A DNA stretch of 6,973 nt, taken from positions 1 to 6,973 of the forward strand of contig DATDSA010000002.1 in assembly GCA_035291485.1 (NCBI GenBank). Reading direction: 5' to 3'. Below, piece after piece: positions 1-6,297 of the stretch; within the stretch, counting starts at the first letter, position 1, and each line of letters starts with the position of its first letter. A program made the translations under genes and the position numbers. The notes beneath the pieces are model-generated. The model saw nothing but the letters and a program-made list of their open reading frames with translations. It was not told the DNA's origin and did no database searches. This DNA is from 9FT-COMBO-53-11 sp035291485 (lineage in GTDB: Bacteria > Patescibacteriota > WWE3 > 9FT-COMBO-53-11).

Positions 1-249
1 CTGCCGGTCGATGTCGCTCTCTTCGAGAACATCGTGAAGGAGCGCCGCCGCCAACGTCACCGAATCGACCCGATAATCCGCCAGATAATCGGCGGTTTTG
101 AGAAGATGGGCGATCTCATCCTCGCCGTTCCGGCGCTTCTGTCCCAGGTGAGCCGCTTCCGCAAAGGCGTAGGCGTGGCGGACTAGATCCAAATCCACAC
201 CCTGGTCATACTCTTGATGTTTTTTCAAAAGAGTGTCCAAATTCACCAT
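1..249 (-). CDS. Rel/SpoT-type HD-domain protein, N-terminal fragment (cut by left edge)
   Basis: The reverse strand is open from an ATG at 249 to the window edge (83 codons) with no stop. The translation has the N-terminal pattern of the HD hydrolase domain of RelA/SpoT enzymes: HAYAFAEAAHLGQKRRNGE at residues 25-43, a metal-ligand-type His at 48, and LLHDVLEES at 70-78, giving the His72-Asp73 pair. In this family the domain hydrolyses (p)ppGpp in the cytoplasm. Because the HD pair is intact, a hydrolase-competent enzyme is more likely than a degenerate RelA-type domain. The usual Glu-Asp after HD is Glu-Glu here. The fragment ends before any synthetase or TGS domain, so a hydrolase-only protein is also possible. 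It follows recJ by 36 bp on the same strand and is probably co-transcribed. No well-placed ribosome binding site is visible; an AGG lies about 16 bp upstream. Family call is firm, full architecture unknown. Confidence 0.82.
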   Translation of the reverse strand, partial: MVNLDTLLKKHQEYDQGVDLDLVRHAYAFAEAAHLGQKRRNGEDEIAHLLKTADYLADYRVDSVTLAAALLHDVLEESDIDRQ

Positions 250-285
250 TGCAGCATAAGCTTAACCTAAAAGATTAGAACGATT

Positions 286-1911
286 TCAGTGAGAAAGTTT
301 TACATCCCGCGCTTTCAAGGTGATGCTTTCCTTGCCTTGCCAGGATTCAATCTGGGGGGTGTAGGCAAAATCAACGGTCTGGCCGCGTTCCAGTAGTTGG
401 GAGGCGTTGAACCACAAGACCTCGAATCCGGGAGAAACTCCAAATTTGAGATGGTTCTTCCCGCGCCCCACTTTTTTGACCTGGAGAATCGTGGCTCCCT
501 CGGCCAAAAAGACCGGTTCGGGATTATCAACTCCGTGAGGGGAAAAATCCTGCAGTTCTTTAACCAATCCGGTGTCAATCGCCTCCAGCGAGAGAGGAAA
601 ATCAATCTTGAGAACGGGGCGCGGATCCAGTTTGGAGAGCTTTGGATCAGCGTTTTTACGGACGGTTTTTATAAACTCTTCCAGTTTCTCGGTTCTAATC
701 GTAAAACCGGCGGCGGCGGCGTGACCGCCGACATCCTCCAAAAGATTTTCCGCTCCGCGCAGAACTTCCACAATATTCAGGCCGTTAACCGAACGGGCGG
801 AACCTTTGGAGAAATCCTTTCCCTGGGAGATCACGATCGCCGGCCGGCCGTACTCCTCGACGATCTTGCCGGCCACTAAACCGATAATTCCTTCGTGCCA
901 GGAATCGTGGTGGATGACGATCAGACCATCTTCCCCCTCCACCAATCCTTTGGCGTGGTCGAAGGTGTGCACCGTCAGCTCCTGCCTCTCGGTGTTGACC
1001 CGGTTGAGGACCTGCGCCAGCTGGTGGGCGCGGGTGGGATCGGTGGTGCACAGAAGGCGCAGGGCTTCAATCCCGTGCTTGAGCCGGCCCACCGCGTTGA
1101 TCCGCGGGCCGAACACCCATCCCGCCGCATAGCTCCCCAGTGTTCCCGGTTTGAGACCGGCGATCTCCGCCAAAGCCAGCAGGCCGGGGCGCTCCAGTTT
1201 ATTCAGCACCTCAAATCCGGTTCTCACCAGGGAACGGTTCACCCCCAGAAGCGGCTGCAGATCCGCCACCGTCGCGATCGCCACCAGATCAAGAGAGTTA
1301 CTTAGGTTACTTGAGTTACTTAGGTTACTCGCTAATAGCCAGGCGATGCCGGTGCCGCAGAGGGCAGTGGTGTGAATAATGGCGTGGGCCTTCGGTAATT
1401 TTCGAGGTTTGAGGTGGTGGTCGGTGATGATCAAATCAGCTCCCAATTCTTTGATTAGACCCGCCTCCACCCGGGCCGTTATTCCGGAGTCAACCGTGAT
1501 AATCAAACGGCAACCCTCCCCCACCAGTTTTTTGATCGTAGCGGCGCCCAGACCGTACCCCTCCTCAAAACGGTCAGGAATATGGGGGAGGGCTTTTGCC
1601 CCCAATCCGTATAGCGCCTGCCACAGAACCGCGGTGGCGCAGATGCCATCGACATCGTAGTCCCCCCAGACAATAATCTTCTCCTCTTTTTGGATGGCGG
1701 TTTTGATCCGGGAAACGGCTCGGCTGAGCTGGTCCCGATCAAGGTCGGGAAAATACTTGGCAGGCTGGGCGATCAGGTCGGCTGGTTTGGGAGGAGTGAA
1801 AAATTCCTCCTGGTTCTTGATCCCCCTATTGCCGAGAAGAACTCTCTTGATTTCTTCCCGATTATCCGGCTTCCGGTCGCTAACTAATTCCCACCGTTTT
1901 TTCATTTTCAT
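286..1911 (-). CDS. recJ: Single-stranded-DNA-specific 5'-3' exonuclease RecJ
   Basis: RecJ is a cytoplasmic DHH-family nuclease that degrades single-stranded DNA 5'-3' in recombination and mismatch or base-excision repair. The 541-residue product has the DHH motifs in order: DYDVDG at 84-89, TVDSG at 139-143, TDHH at 163-166, and an ATVADLQPL segment at 213-221. GPRINAVGRL follows at 268-277. The DHHA1 part carries SWHEGIIGLVAGKI at 337-350 and GGHAAAAGF at 395-403. The C-terminal region from about 430 fits the RecJ OB-fold, including the NPEPVF segment at 463-468. Length is near the family norm. The frame stays open upstream to 2073, but that part overlaps secF and resembles nothing, so I chose the ATG at 1911. 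The ATG at 1905 is nearly as good, because the AGAG upstream is better spaced from it. secF ends 37 bp upstream, so co-transcription is likely. A loop at residues 195-206 is encoded by a tandem repeat (see 1295-1330). Confidence 0.95.
   Translation of the reverse strand: MKMKKRWELVSDRKPDNREEIKRVLLGNRGIKNQEEFFTPPKPADLIAQPAKYFPDLDRDQLSRAVSRIKTAIQKEEKIIVWGDYDVDGICATAVLWQALYGLGAKALPHIPDRFEEGYGLGAATIKKLVGEGCRLIITVDSGITARVEAGLIKELGADLIITDHHLKPRKLPKAHAIIHTTALCGTGIAWLLASNLSNSSNLSNSLDLVAIATVADLQPLLGVNRSLVRTGFEVLNKLERPGLLALAEIAGLKPGTLGSYAAGWVFGPRINAVGRLKHGIEALRLLCTTDPTRAHQLAQVLNRVNTERQELTVHTFDHAKGLVEGEDGLIVIHHDSWHEGIIGLVAGKIVEEYGRPAIVISQGKDFSKGSARSVNGLNIVEVLRGAENLLEDVGGHAAAAGFTIRTEKLEEFIKTVRKNADPKLSKLDPRPVLKIDFPLSLEAIDTGLVKELQDFSPHGVDNPEPVFLAEGATILQVKKVGRGKNHLKFGVSPGFEVLWFNASQLLERGQTVDFAYTPQIESWQGKESITLKARDVKLSH
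1295..1330. repeat. Tandem repeat inside recJ (9-bp unit, four copies)
   Basis: The plus strand has GAGTTACTTAGGTTACTT at 1295-1312, followed directly by a copy at 1313-1330 that differs only in its last base. Each 18-mer is itself two related 9-mers, GAGTTACTT and AGGTTACTT. In recJ this encodes SNL-SNS-SNL-SNS at residues 195-206, in frame, between CGTGIAWLLA and the conserved LDLVAIATVADL. I know of no function; it reads as a low-complexity loop expansion. Confidence 0.9.
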
Positions 1912-1948
1912 TTCTCTAAAAATGCTAGGTCGGTTCTTCGGCCGTCCA

Positions 1949-2848
1949 TCAATGGAGCCGGAGAACTCCCCGCCAACCGTGCCGGACCGAAAGTTTGTGC
2001 CAGACCACCAGAAGCGGGGCGGCGGTGAAGGTAGAAGAATAGGTCCCCGAGACCGTTCCCACCAGGAGAGCAAAGACGAACCATTTCAGAGTCTCGCCGC
2101 CCAGAGCAAAGAGGGTCAGAAGCATGAAGATGATCGTCAAGGAATTATTGAGAGAACGAACCATCGTCTCTCCCACCGCCTGGTCCACGGCTTCTTCGAG
2201 ATCAAGATTGGCATTGCGGCGGATCTCCCTGATCCGGTCAAAAACGACAATCGTGTCATGGACCGAAAAAGAAAGAGTGGTGAGAACCGCGGTCACAAAA
2301 AGAGTTCCAATTTCGACTCCGGCGAAATGACCGAGTAGGGAAAATACTCCGAACAAAACCAGAGTGTCATGAAACATTGCCAGGATGGCGGTCGCCCCGT
2401 ACGCCAAATTCTTAAAGCGATAGGCGACGTAGAGCAGGATTACCAGGGTCGCCAGGAAGATGGCAAAAGCCGCCTTGCGAAGCAATTCCGTACCCAGGCG
2501 CGGGCCCAGAGTCTCGAAACGGACCTCCGTGAAGTCTCCGAGCTTATTCTTCATGGAAGCCGCGAGAGACTGTTTCTGCGGCGCATCAATCGAAGTGGTT
2601 TTAATCAGCAGCCGGTCCGATCCAGATGTCTGAACCTCCGCCGATAATCCGGACTCTTCAAAAATCTTTTTGATGTCTTCACTGTTAACTGTTGGCTGTT
2701 CACTGTTCACTTCTATTTCCCAAAGCGTCCCTCCGGTGAAATCGATGGATGGCTTGAGGCCGAAAGAAATTAGGGAGAACAACCCCGGCAGGATCACCGC
2801 CAGGGAGATCAAGAAGTAAAGCCATTTAAAGCGCATAAATTTAAGCAT
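1949..2848 (-). CDS. secF: Protein translocase subunit SecF
   Basis: SecF forms the SecDF membrane complex, which uses the proton gradient to help pull secreted proteins through SecYEG. The 299-residue product has a first membrane segment at about 9-29, then the periplasmic SIDFTGGTLWEIEV stretch at 34-47, the GPRLGTEL motif at 115-122, and membrane segments from about 125 to 285. These include MFHDTLVLFG at 158-167 and the signature SFSVHDTIVVFDRIRE at 193-208. The usual form of that signature has Asn before the DT, where this protein has His196. SLNNSLT at 232-238 and GTVSGTYSS at 264-272 also fit. The length is normal for a separate SecF. The start lies one base after the secD stop, consistent with translational coupling; a second ATG at 2836 (residue 5) is possible. 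Residues 47-57 are encoded by a heptamer repeat (see 2680-2710). Confidence 0.95.
   Translation of the reverse strand: MLKFMRFKWLYFLISLAVILPGLFSLISFGLKPSIDFTGGTLWEIEVNSEQPTVNSEDIKKIFEESGLSAEVQTSGSDRLLIKTTSIDAPQKQSLAASMKNKLGDFTEVRFETLGPRLGTELLRKAAFAIFLATLVILLYVAYRFKNLAYGATAILAMFHDTLVLFGVFSLLGHFAGVEIGTLFVTAVLTTLSFSVHDTIVVFDRIREIRRNANLDLEEAVDQAVGETMVRSLNNSLTIIFMLLTLFALGGETLKWFVFALLVGTVSGTYSSTFTAAPLLVVWHKLSVRHGWRGVLRLH
2680..2710. repeat. Heptamer tandem repeat inside secF
   Basis: The plus strand reads cactgtt, aactgtt, ggctgtt, cactgtt, then cac: four consecutive 7-mers sharing CTGTT, plus a partial fifth. On the coding strand the shared core is AACAG. It encodes most of the VNSEQPTVNSE stretch (residues 47-57) in the periplasmic domain of SecF. 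The unit is not a multiple of three, so loss or gain of a single copy would shift the frame. Confidence 0.85.
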
Positions 2849-2849
2849 C

Positions 2850-4106
2850 TCAACGATAAAAAACTCGCACGAGCGTCCGCGTTACCAAAACACCAGTGAA
2901 AAGCGAAAGCAAAACTCCCAACCCCAGGGTCAGCGCAAATCCCCGCACCATTCCCGAGGTCACCAAGAAAGACCAATCAAAGGGGTTGAAGAGAATCACG
3001 ACCGTCGCCAGCGTCGCGAGGTTCGCGTCGCGAATCGAATCCCAGGCCCTCCCAAACCCCAACTCCATCGCCGTCTTGAGGTCCTGCCCCCACCGCCGTT
3101 CTTCTTTGATCCGCTCAAAAACCAGGATGTTCGCGTCGACCGCCATCCCGACGGAAAGAATAAATCCGGCAATCCCCGAGAGAGTTAGCGTGACCGGAAT
3201 CAGTTTGTAGACCGCTAGTGTAAGAGTGCCGTAGATCGCCAGCGCAATGGCGGCCAACAAACCCAACCGGCCATAGTTTCCCACCATGAAAAGAAGAACC
3301 AAAACTAATCCGGCCAATCCCGCCACCACACTCTTTTGAAGCTCCTGCTCCCCCAGCGTGGGGCCGATCTGGCGCCTCTCCAAAACCGAGATGGGAGTCG
3401 GCAAGGCTCCGGCATTCAGCTGGGCCACGAAGCGGCGGGCCTCCTCCAGGGTGAAGGTGCCGGTGATCACGGCACTGCCGCCGGAAATTTTTCCCTGTAC
3501 CGTCGGAGCGGAAAGAACCGCCCCATCCAAAAAAATCGCCAGGGGCTGGCCGATATTTCGGGCCGTGATCTCCTCAAACTTCTTTGCCCCTGCGGCGGTA
3601 AAGGTCAAGCCGATCTGGGGATTGCCGTTTGTGCTATCAAATTGGAGATCCGCTTTTGCCAAATCTTTGCCAGTCAATCCGGTCGGGATTAACTTTTCTC
3701 CTTCGCGAAAGTCGAGCTGGGCGGTCGACCCGATAAGCGACAGGGCTTCTTCGGGGTTGGTGACACCGGGGAGTTCCACAATTATTCGGAAGGACTCTCC
3801 CAACCGCGAGGTCTGGACCGTTGGTTCCGCCACCCCCAGAAAATCGACCCTCCGCTCGATCACCGCCCGGGCACTTTCCAAGGCCGAGGAACGATCCGCC
3901 GAGGAAACACCGGACATATCCGCTTCCAGAACCAGCTGCAAACCACCCTGCAGGTCCAATCCGCGGTGCAGGGTAAAATCGTAGGAAAAGCTTCGGTTGA
4001 AAAGACTAATCTCCCCTTTTCCCGTCCATAAGAATCCGGCGGCGGCCACGATCGCCGCCAGAATAGTCAAAAAAATAATTATCAGAAGAATTCGAATCGG
4101 GGTCAT
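2850..4106 (-). CDS. secD: Protein translocase subunit SecD
   Basis: SecD is the larger partner of SecF in the proton-driven SecDF export complex. The 418-residue product has an N-terminal membrane segment (about 5-26), the RGLDLQGG motif at 48-55, a compact periplasmic domain (about 56-245), and GPTLGEQEL at 248-256. Five further membrane segments fit in about 258-412. The family signature VGMAVDANILVFERIKEE is at 319-336 and a GMVRGFALTLGLGVLLSLFTG stretch at 385-405. It is shorter than the roughly 615-residue E. coli protein, as in many bacteria with a reduced first periplasmic domain. The ATG overlaps the stop of the upstream AbrB-type gene by 4 bp (ATGA), and secF follows after one base, so the three genes are probably translated in a coupled way. 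No strong Shine-Dalgarno is visible upstream; the GAAAG near the ATG is weak. Confidence 0.96.
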   Translation of the reverse strand: MTPIRILLIIIFLTILAAIVAAAGFLWTGKGEISLFNRSFSYDFTLHRGLDLQGGLQLVLEADMSGVSSADRSSALESARAVIERRVDFLGVAEPTVQTSRLGESFRIIVELPGVTNPEEALSLIGSTAQLDFREGEKLIPTGLTGKDLAKADLQFDSTNGNPQIGLTFTAAGAKKFEEITARNIGQPLAIFLDGAVLSAPTVQGKISGGSAVITGTFTLEEARRFVAQLNAGALPTPISVLERRQIGPTLGEQELQKSVVAGLAGLVLVLLFMVGNYGRLGLLAAIALAIYGTLTLAVYKLIPVTLTLSGIAGFILSVGMAVDANILVFERIKEERRWGQDLKTAMELGFGRAWDSIRDANLATLATVVILFNPFDWSFLVTSGMVRGFALTLGLGVLLSLFTGVLVTRTLVRVFYR

Positions 4107-4285
4107 TTTCTTTCAACCGTAAGGGGAAGCTGCCGGACCGACGGGAAGATAAAAATGATCTCTCCTTTGGCATAATTAACCGATACTTCCACCGGATCGC
4201 CAATTCTGAGGTTTAAAATTTTGATGAAATCCGCCGGCAAAGTCACCGCCGCGGAATTTCCGGTTTGGATGATCTTTTTTGCCAT
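4103..4285 (-). CDS. AbrB/MazE-type small DNA-binding protein
   Basis: This 60-residue protein has the swapped-hairpin AbrB/MazE/SpoVT N-terminal pattern: KKIIQTGNSAAVTLPADF at 3-20, with the typical GNS-x-AVTLP core, then LNLRIGDPVEV at 25-35. Such proteins bind DNA as dimers and act either as transition-type regulators or as antitoxins. No toxin gene lies beside it, so a regulator is more likely, but its target is unknown. I chose the ATG at 4285, with GGAG two bases upstream (closer than usual). The frame extends to a TTG at 4306, which would add seven residues. It starts 25 bp after the stop of the winged-helix gene and overlaps secD by 4 bp (ATGA). That coupling ties its dose to SecDF and may make it an autoregulator of the operon (inference). 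Confidence 0.85.
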   Translation of the reverse strand: MAKKIIQTGNSAAVTLPADFIKILNLRIGDPVEVSVNYAKGEIIFIFPSVRQLPLTVERK

Positions 4286-4310
4286 CGCTCCAATGATAGC
4301 AGACAAAACT

Positions 4311-4973
4311 CTAGATCGAGAGGTAGTTATCCGGTCCCGTGGTCAGGACAACCTTGGGCTGGAGGAGAGCGTTGATGATCAGCGGGTCGCGCCGCTTCTT
4401 CAACTCATCAAACTCTTTTTCCGAGAGAACCGCGTAGTTGATCTCATTGCCTCGATGCTTCTCCTCTTCTTTAACAACGGCGGAGATCTTTGTCACTGGA
4501 ATTCGGCCCACCACCAGGATGTCGATGTCATTTGGTCCGGCCGTCCTTCCCAGAAGGAAGGGAATCGAAACAAAGGCGAACTTGATGTCGCGGCTGTTCC
4601 GGCCGAGCAGGGCCTTTCCCAGACCTTCCTCTTTCACCACCAACCCCAGGATCTCCCCCAAAAGAGGAAAATCGTGACGCAGCTGGTAATAAATTCGGTT
4701 CTTCTGGGGGTTGGGCTGCAGCATCCCCAGTCCGGTTAAGTTTTCCAATTCCCGCCGCACCGCATTGATCTCGGTCCCTACCCGGCGAGTGATCTCCCGG
4801 ACGTGATACGAAACCGCCGGGCGCAGCAGAAAGAGCTTTAGGATATCTACCCGCACCTGCGAAACAAAAAGCTTCTTCAGAGTACCGGCGGCCGAAGCTA
4901 GACTCCGTCCTCCTCCGGATCGCGTCCGGCGAATCGTCCTTGTTGTTTTTCGGCCAGGTTTAATCAAAGCCAT
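4311..4973 (-). CDS. Winged-helix regulator fused to a nucleotidyltransferase-like domain
   Basis: The 220-residue protein begins with a basic, probably disordered tail (1-30, many Arg and Lys). An ArsR-like winged helix follows at about 32-100, with LFVSQVRVDILKLFLLRP at 35-52 and a recognition-helix-like EINAVRRELENLTGLGML at 68-85. The C-terminal part (about 130-215) resembles the MNT-type minimal nucleotidyltransferase fold, with NDIDILVVG at 148-156, whose DxD would bind metal, and EINYAVLSEKEF at 177-188. The usual Gly-Ser of the active-site helix appears as LLGRTAG at 140-146, so catalysis may be weakened or lost. I recognise this fusion as a type seen in CPR genomes, where the role is unknown; DNA binding is inferred from the fold. 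The start is well supported: GAGGGGGTG at 4981-4989 sits seven bases before the ATG. A perfect palindrome lies just upstream (4991-5009). Confidence 0.8.
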   Translation of the reverse strand: MALIKPGRKTTRTIRRTRSGGGRSLASAAGTLKKLFVSQVRVDILKLFLLRPAVSYHVREITRRVGTEINAVRRELENLTGLGMLQPNPQKNRIYYQLRHDFPLLGEILGLVVKEEGLGKALLGRNSRDIKFAFVSIPFLLGRTAGPNDIDILVVGRIPVTKISAVVKEEEKHRGNEINYAVLSEKEFDELKKRRDPLIINALLQPKVVLTTGPDNYLSI

Positions 4974-4990
4974 TTATTTTCACCCCCTCA

Positions 4991-5009
4991 CAATTTTTCC
5001 TAAAAATTG
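4991..5009. promoter_or_regulatory. Perfect inverted repeat beside the regulator's ribosome binding site
   Basis: CAATTTTT (4991-4998) and AAAAATTG (5002-5009) form a perfect 8-bp inverted repeat around a 3-bp centre. On the minus strand it lies immediately upstream of the Shine-Dalgarno of the winged-helix gene. It could be an operator for that dimeric regulator (autoregulation). In RNA it could instead form an AU-rich hairpin or supply a T-run to the terminator at 5013-5030. The repeat is certain; the function is inferred. Confidence 0.5.
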
Positions 5010-5012
5010 CTA

Positions 5013-5030
5013 GCCCCGTATTTTTGGGGC
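5013..5030 (-). terminator. Possible intrinsic terminator after the DUF3048 gene
   Basis: Reading the minus strand, GCCCC at 5030-5026 pairs with GGGGC at 5017-5013 across an 8-base AT-rich loop. The run TAGCAATTTTT follows. It sits 6 bp after the DUF3048 stop codon (5037) and before the winged-helix gene, so it would separate these two transcripts. The stem is short and the T-run is offset by a few bases, so termination may be partial. Confidence 0.5.
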
Positions 5031-5036
5031 GTCCAA

Positions 5037-6191
5037 TTACTTAGGAATAATCTCGATCCAAGTTAAGCCTCGGTTGAAATTAATTTCGGTGCTCTTCCCC
5101 CGCTTGTAGAACTTCATTCGCGCGGAAACAGATGACCGCTTCCAAGTCCCCAAAATTTTGACCCCATCCAAATAGATCTCGGCATTTCCTTGACCAGTTG
5201 TGGTGTAGAGAAGATGGCCCTTCCCATCCCCGGCCGAGCGCTGGGACACGTGCGCCAGAACCACATTCTGGGCGGAAAGCTGTTTCTTGGTGGCCTGGTC
5301 CAGGTGCTTGGCACCCCCTTGAAAGCGGAGATAGGAATTCGTGAGCCGATCATAGCGCCACTCTCCTTTGTAGGCCGCCGGGAAAGCCCAGAAACTGAAG
5401 GAAATTTTTTGGGCCTTTGGCCGCTGGGAATAGGGCGCCTCCGCCTTGAACTTCCACTGGGAAAAATTGGGGAGGGTATTTGTTCCCTGGTAGAGAGCCT
5501 GGCCGGCAGCCCAGAGCTTCTGGGTGGAGGTGTAGTTGATGTGGGAGAGCACCATTCCCCCATTGAAAAGAACATTGCCGCCAAAGGTAAAGGTGGGGGA
5601 ACCGAGCCGAAACTGGTCGAGATCCAGAACCCCGTGACTGGCGATGTAATCGTAGATGTTGGCCGGCGAACCATGAGTGGAAGCCCCGCCGACATGAGCG
5701 TAGTAGGCCGGGAACTGCAGCGCCCATTGAATGAAATAGACCCGGGAGGAGCGGACGGGGCCGATCTTCGGTACACTCTGGCCGTGAAAGACCGCCAGAA
5801 ATCTCGTGATGCCGCCCTCAGCCACCGCCTCGTAGATCTGGTCGGCCCTCTGCAGCCCAAACTGGTAGCGCCGGGCCAGCTGGTGATTGTCGACCATCAC
5901 CGCCAGCGGGCGCTTTTTCTGCCAGAATTCGGCCTCACTTTCCGAGTAAAAAGTGCCGCTGATCGGCTGAACCATCTCTTTCGTTACCAGGTCGGCAAGA
6001 GCCACCACGGGTTTGTTACCGGCACCCCCCAGGGGGTTGATGTACGGGAGGGAGAAGTACTGGGCGAGGAGAAGGTATCCCCCGCCGGCGGCAAAAACAA
6101 AAAGGAACCATCCCGTCAGAAGAATTCCGCGGCGATGGTTTCTCAGGAAACCCACGAAACCAGACCAATATTTACTCAATCGTTCACGCAT
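5037..6191 (-). CDS. DUF3048 family protein (YerB-like), membrane-anchored
   Basis: The 384-residue product has a short basic N-terminus, one membrane segment at about 22-44 and a large extracytoplasmic part. Its N-terminal domain shows DUF3048 signatures: RPLAVMVDNH at 94-103, GLQRADQIYEAVAEGGITRFLA at 112-133, and KIGPVRSSR at 142-150 followed by AHVGGAS at 165-171. The C-terminal domain has the WRYDRLTNSYLRFQGG stretch at 278-293, HLDQATKKQLSAQNVV at 296-311, and a C-terminal segment rich in the family's EIYLDG and NRGLTWIEIIP elements (338-383). The biochemical role of DUF3048 proteins is unknown; YerB of Bacillus subtilis is a putative lipoprotein of this family. There is no lipobox here, so anchoring is probably by the uncleaved helix. 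I chose the ATG at 6191; a GTG immediately upstream (6194) is also possible. It is divergent from the 97-residue gene. Confidence 0.88.
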   Translation of the reverse strand: MRERLSKYWSGFVGFLRNHRRGILLTGWFLFVFAAGGGYLLLAQYFSLPYINPLGGAGNKPVVALADLVTKEMVQPISGTFYSESEAEFWQKKRPLAVMVDNHQLARRYQFGLQRADQIYEAVAEGGITRFLAVFHGQSVPKIGPVRSSRVYFIQWALQFPAYYAHVGGASTHGSPANIYDYIASHGVLDLDQFRLGSPTFTFGGNVLFNGGMVLSHINYTSTQKLWAAGQALYQGTNTLPNFSQWKFKAEAPYSQRPKAQKISFSFWAFPAAYKGEWRYDRLTNSYLRFQGGAKHLDQATKKQLSAQNVVLAHVSQRSAGDGKGHLLYTTTGQGNAEIYLDGVKILGTWKRSSVSARMKFYKRGKSTEINFNRGLTWIEIIPK

Positions 6192-6262
6192 CACGCTTTA
6201 CTGGACTAGTAACCTCAAATCGTACCCTTTCATTACTCAATGTAACAGGATTGAGGTTGGGT

Positions 6263-6291
6263 TTGCAAATTCGGAGCCGTTCTCCTAAACT
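6263..6291 (+). promoter_or_regulatory. Sigma-70-type promoter for the 97-residue membrane protein
   Basis: TTGCAA at 6263-6268 and TAAACT at 6286-6291 resemble -35 and -10 boxes separated by 17 bp. Transcription would start at about 6298, which is the first base of the GTG start codon. There is no Shine-Dalgarno between, so the mRNA may be leaderless. This is called from consensus alone. Confidence 0.5.
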
Positions 6292-6297
6292 CTAGCT

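Noticed and set aside
1295..1330. Possible CRISPR-like direct repeat
   Set aside because: The copies are contiguous with no spacers, short, and in frame within recJ.
1912..2073. N-terminal extension of recJ by 54 residues
   Set aside because: It overlaps the secF coding end, is unlike RecJ N-termini, and ATGs at 1911/1905 give a normal-length protein.
1694..2338. Plus-strand open frame antisense to the recJ start and secF end
   Set aside because: It crosses two well-recognised genes on the other strand and shows no domain pattern.
4103..4285. Toxin-antitoxin module led by the AbrB/MazE-type protein
   Set aside because: The flanking genes are secD and a winged-helix protein; no PemK/MazF or PIN toxin is present in the window.
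5190..6209. Long open frame on the plus strand antisense to the DUF3048 gene
   Set aside because: Its translation matches no family, while the opposite strand has clear DUF3048 signatures across the whole length. It is a shadow of GC-rich codon use.
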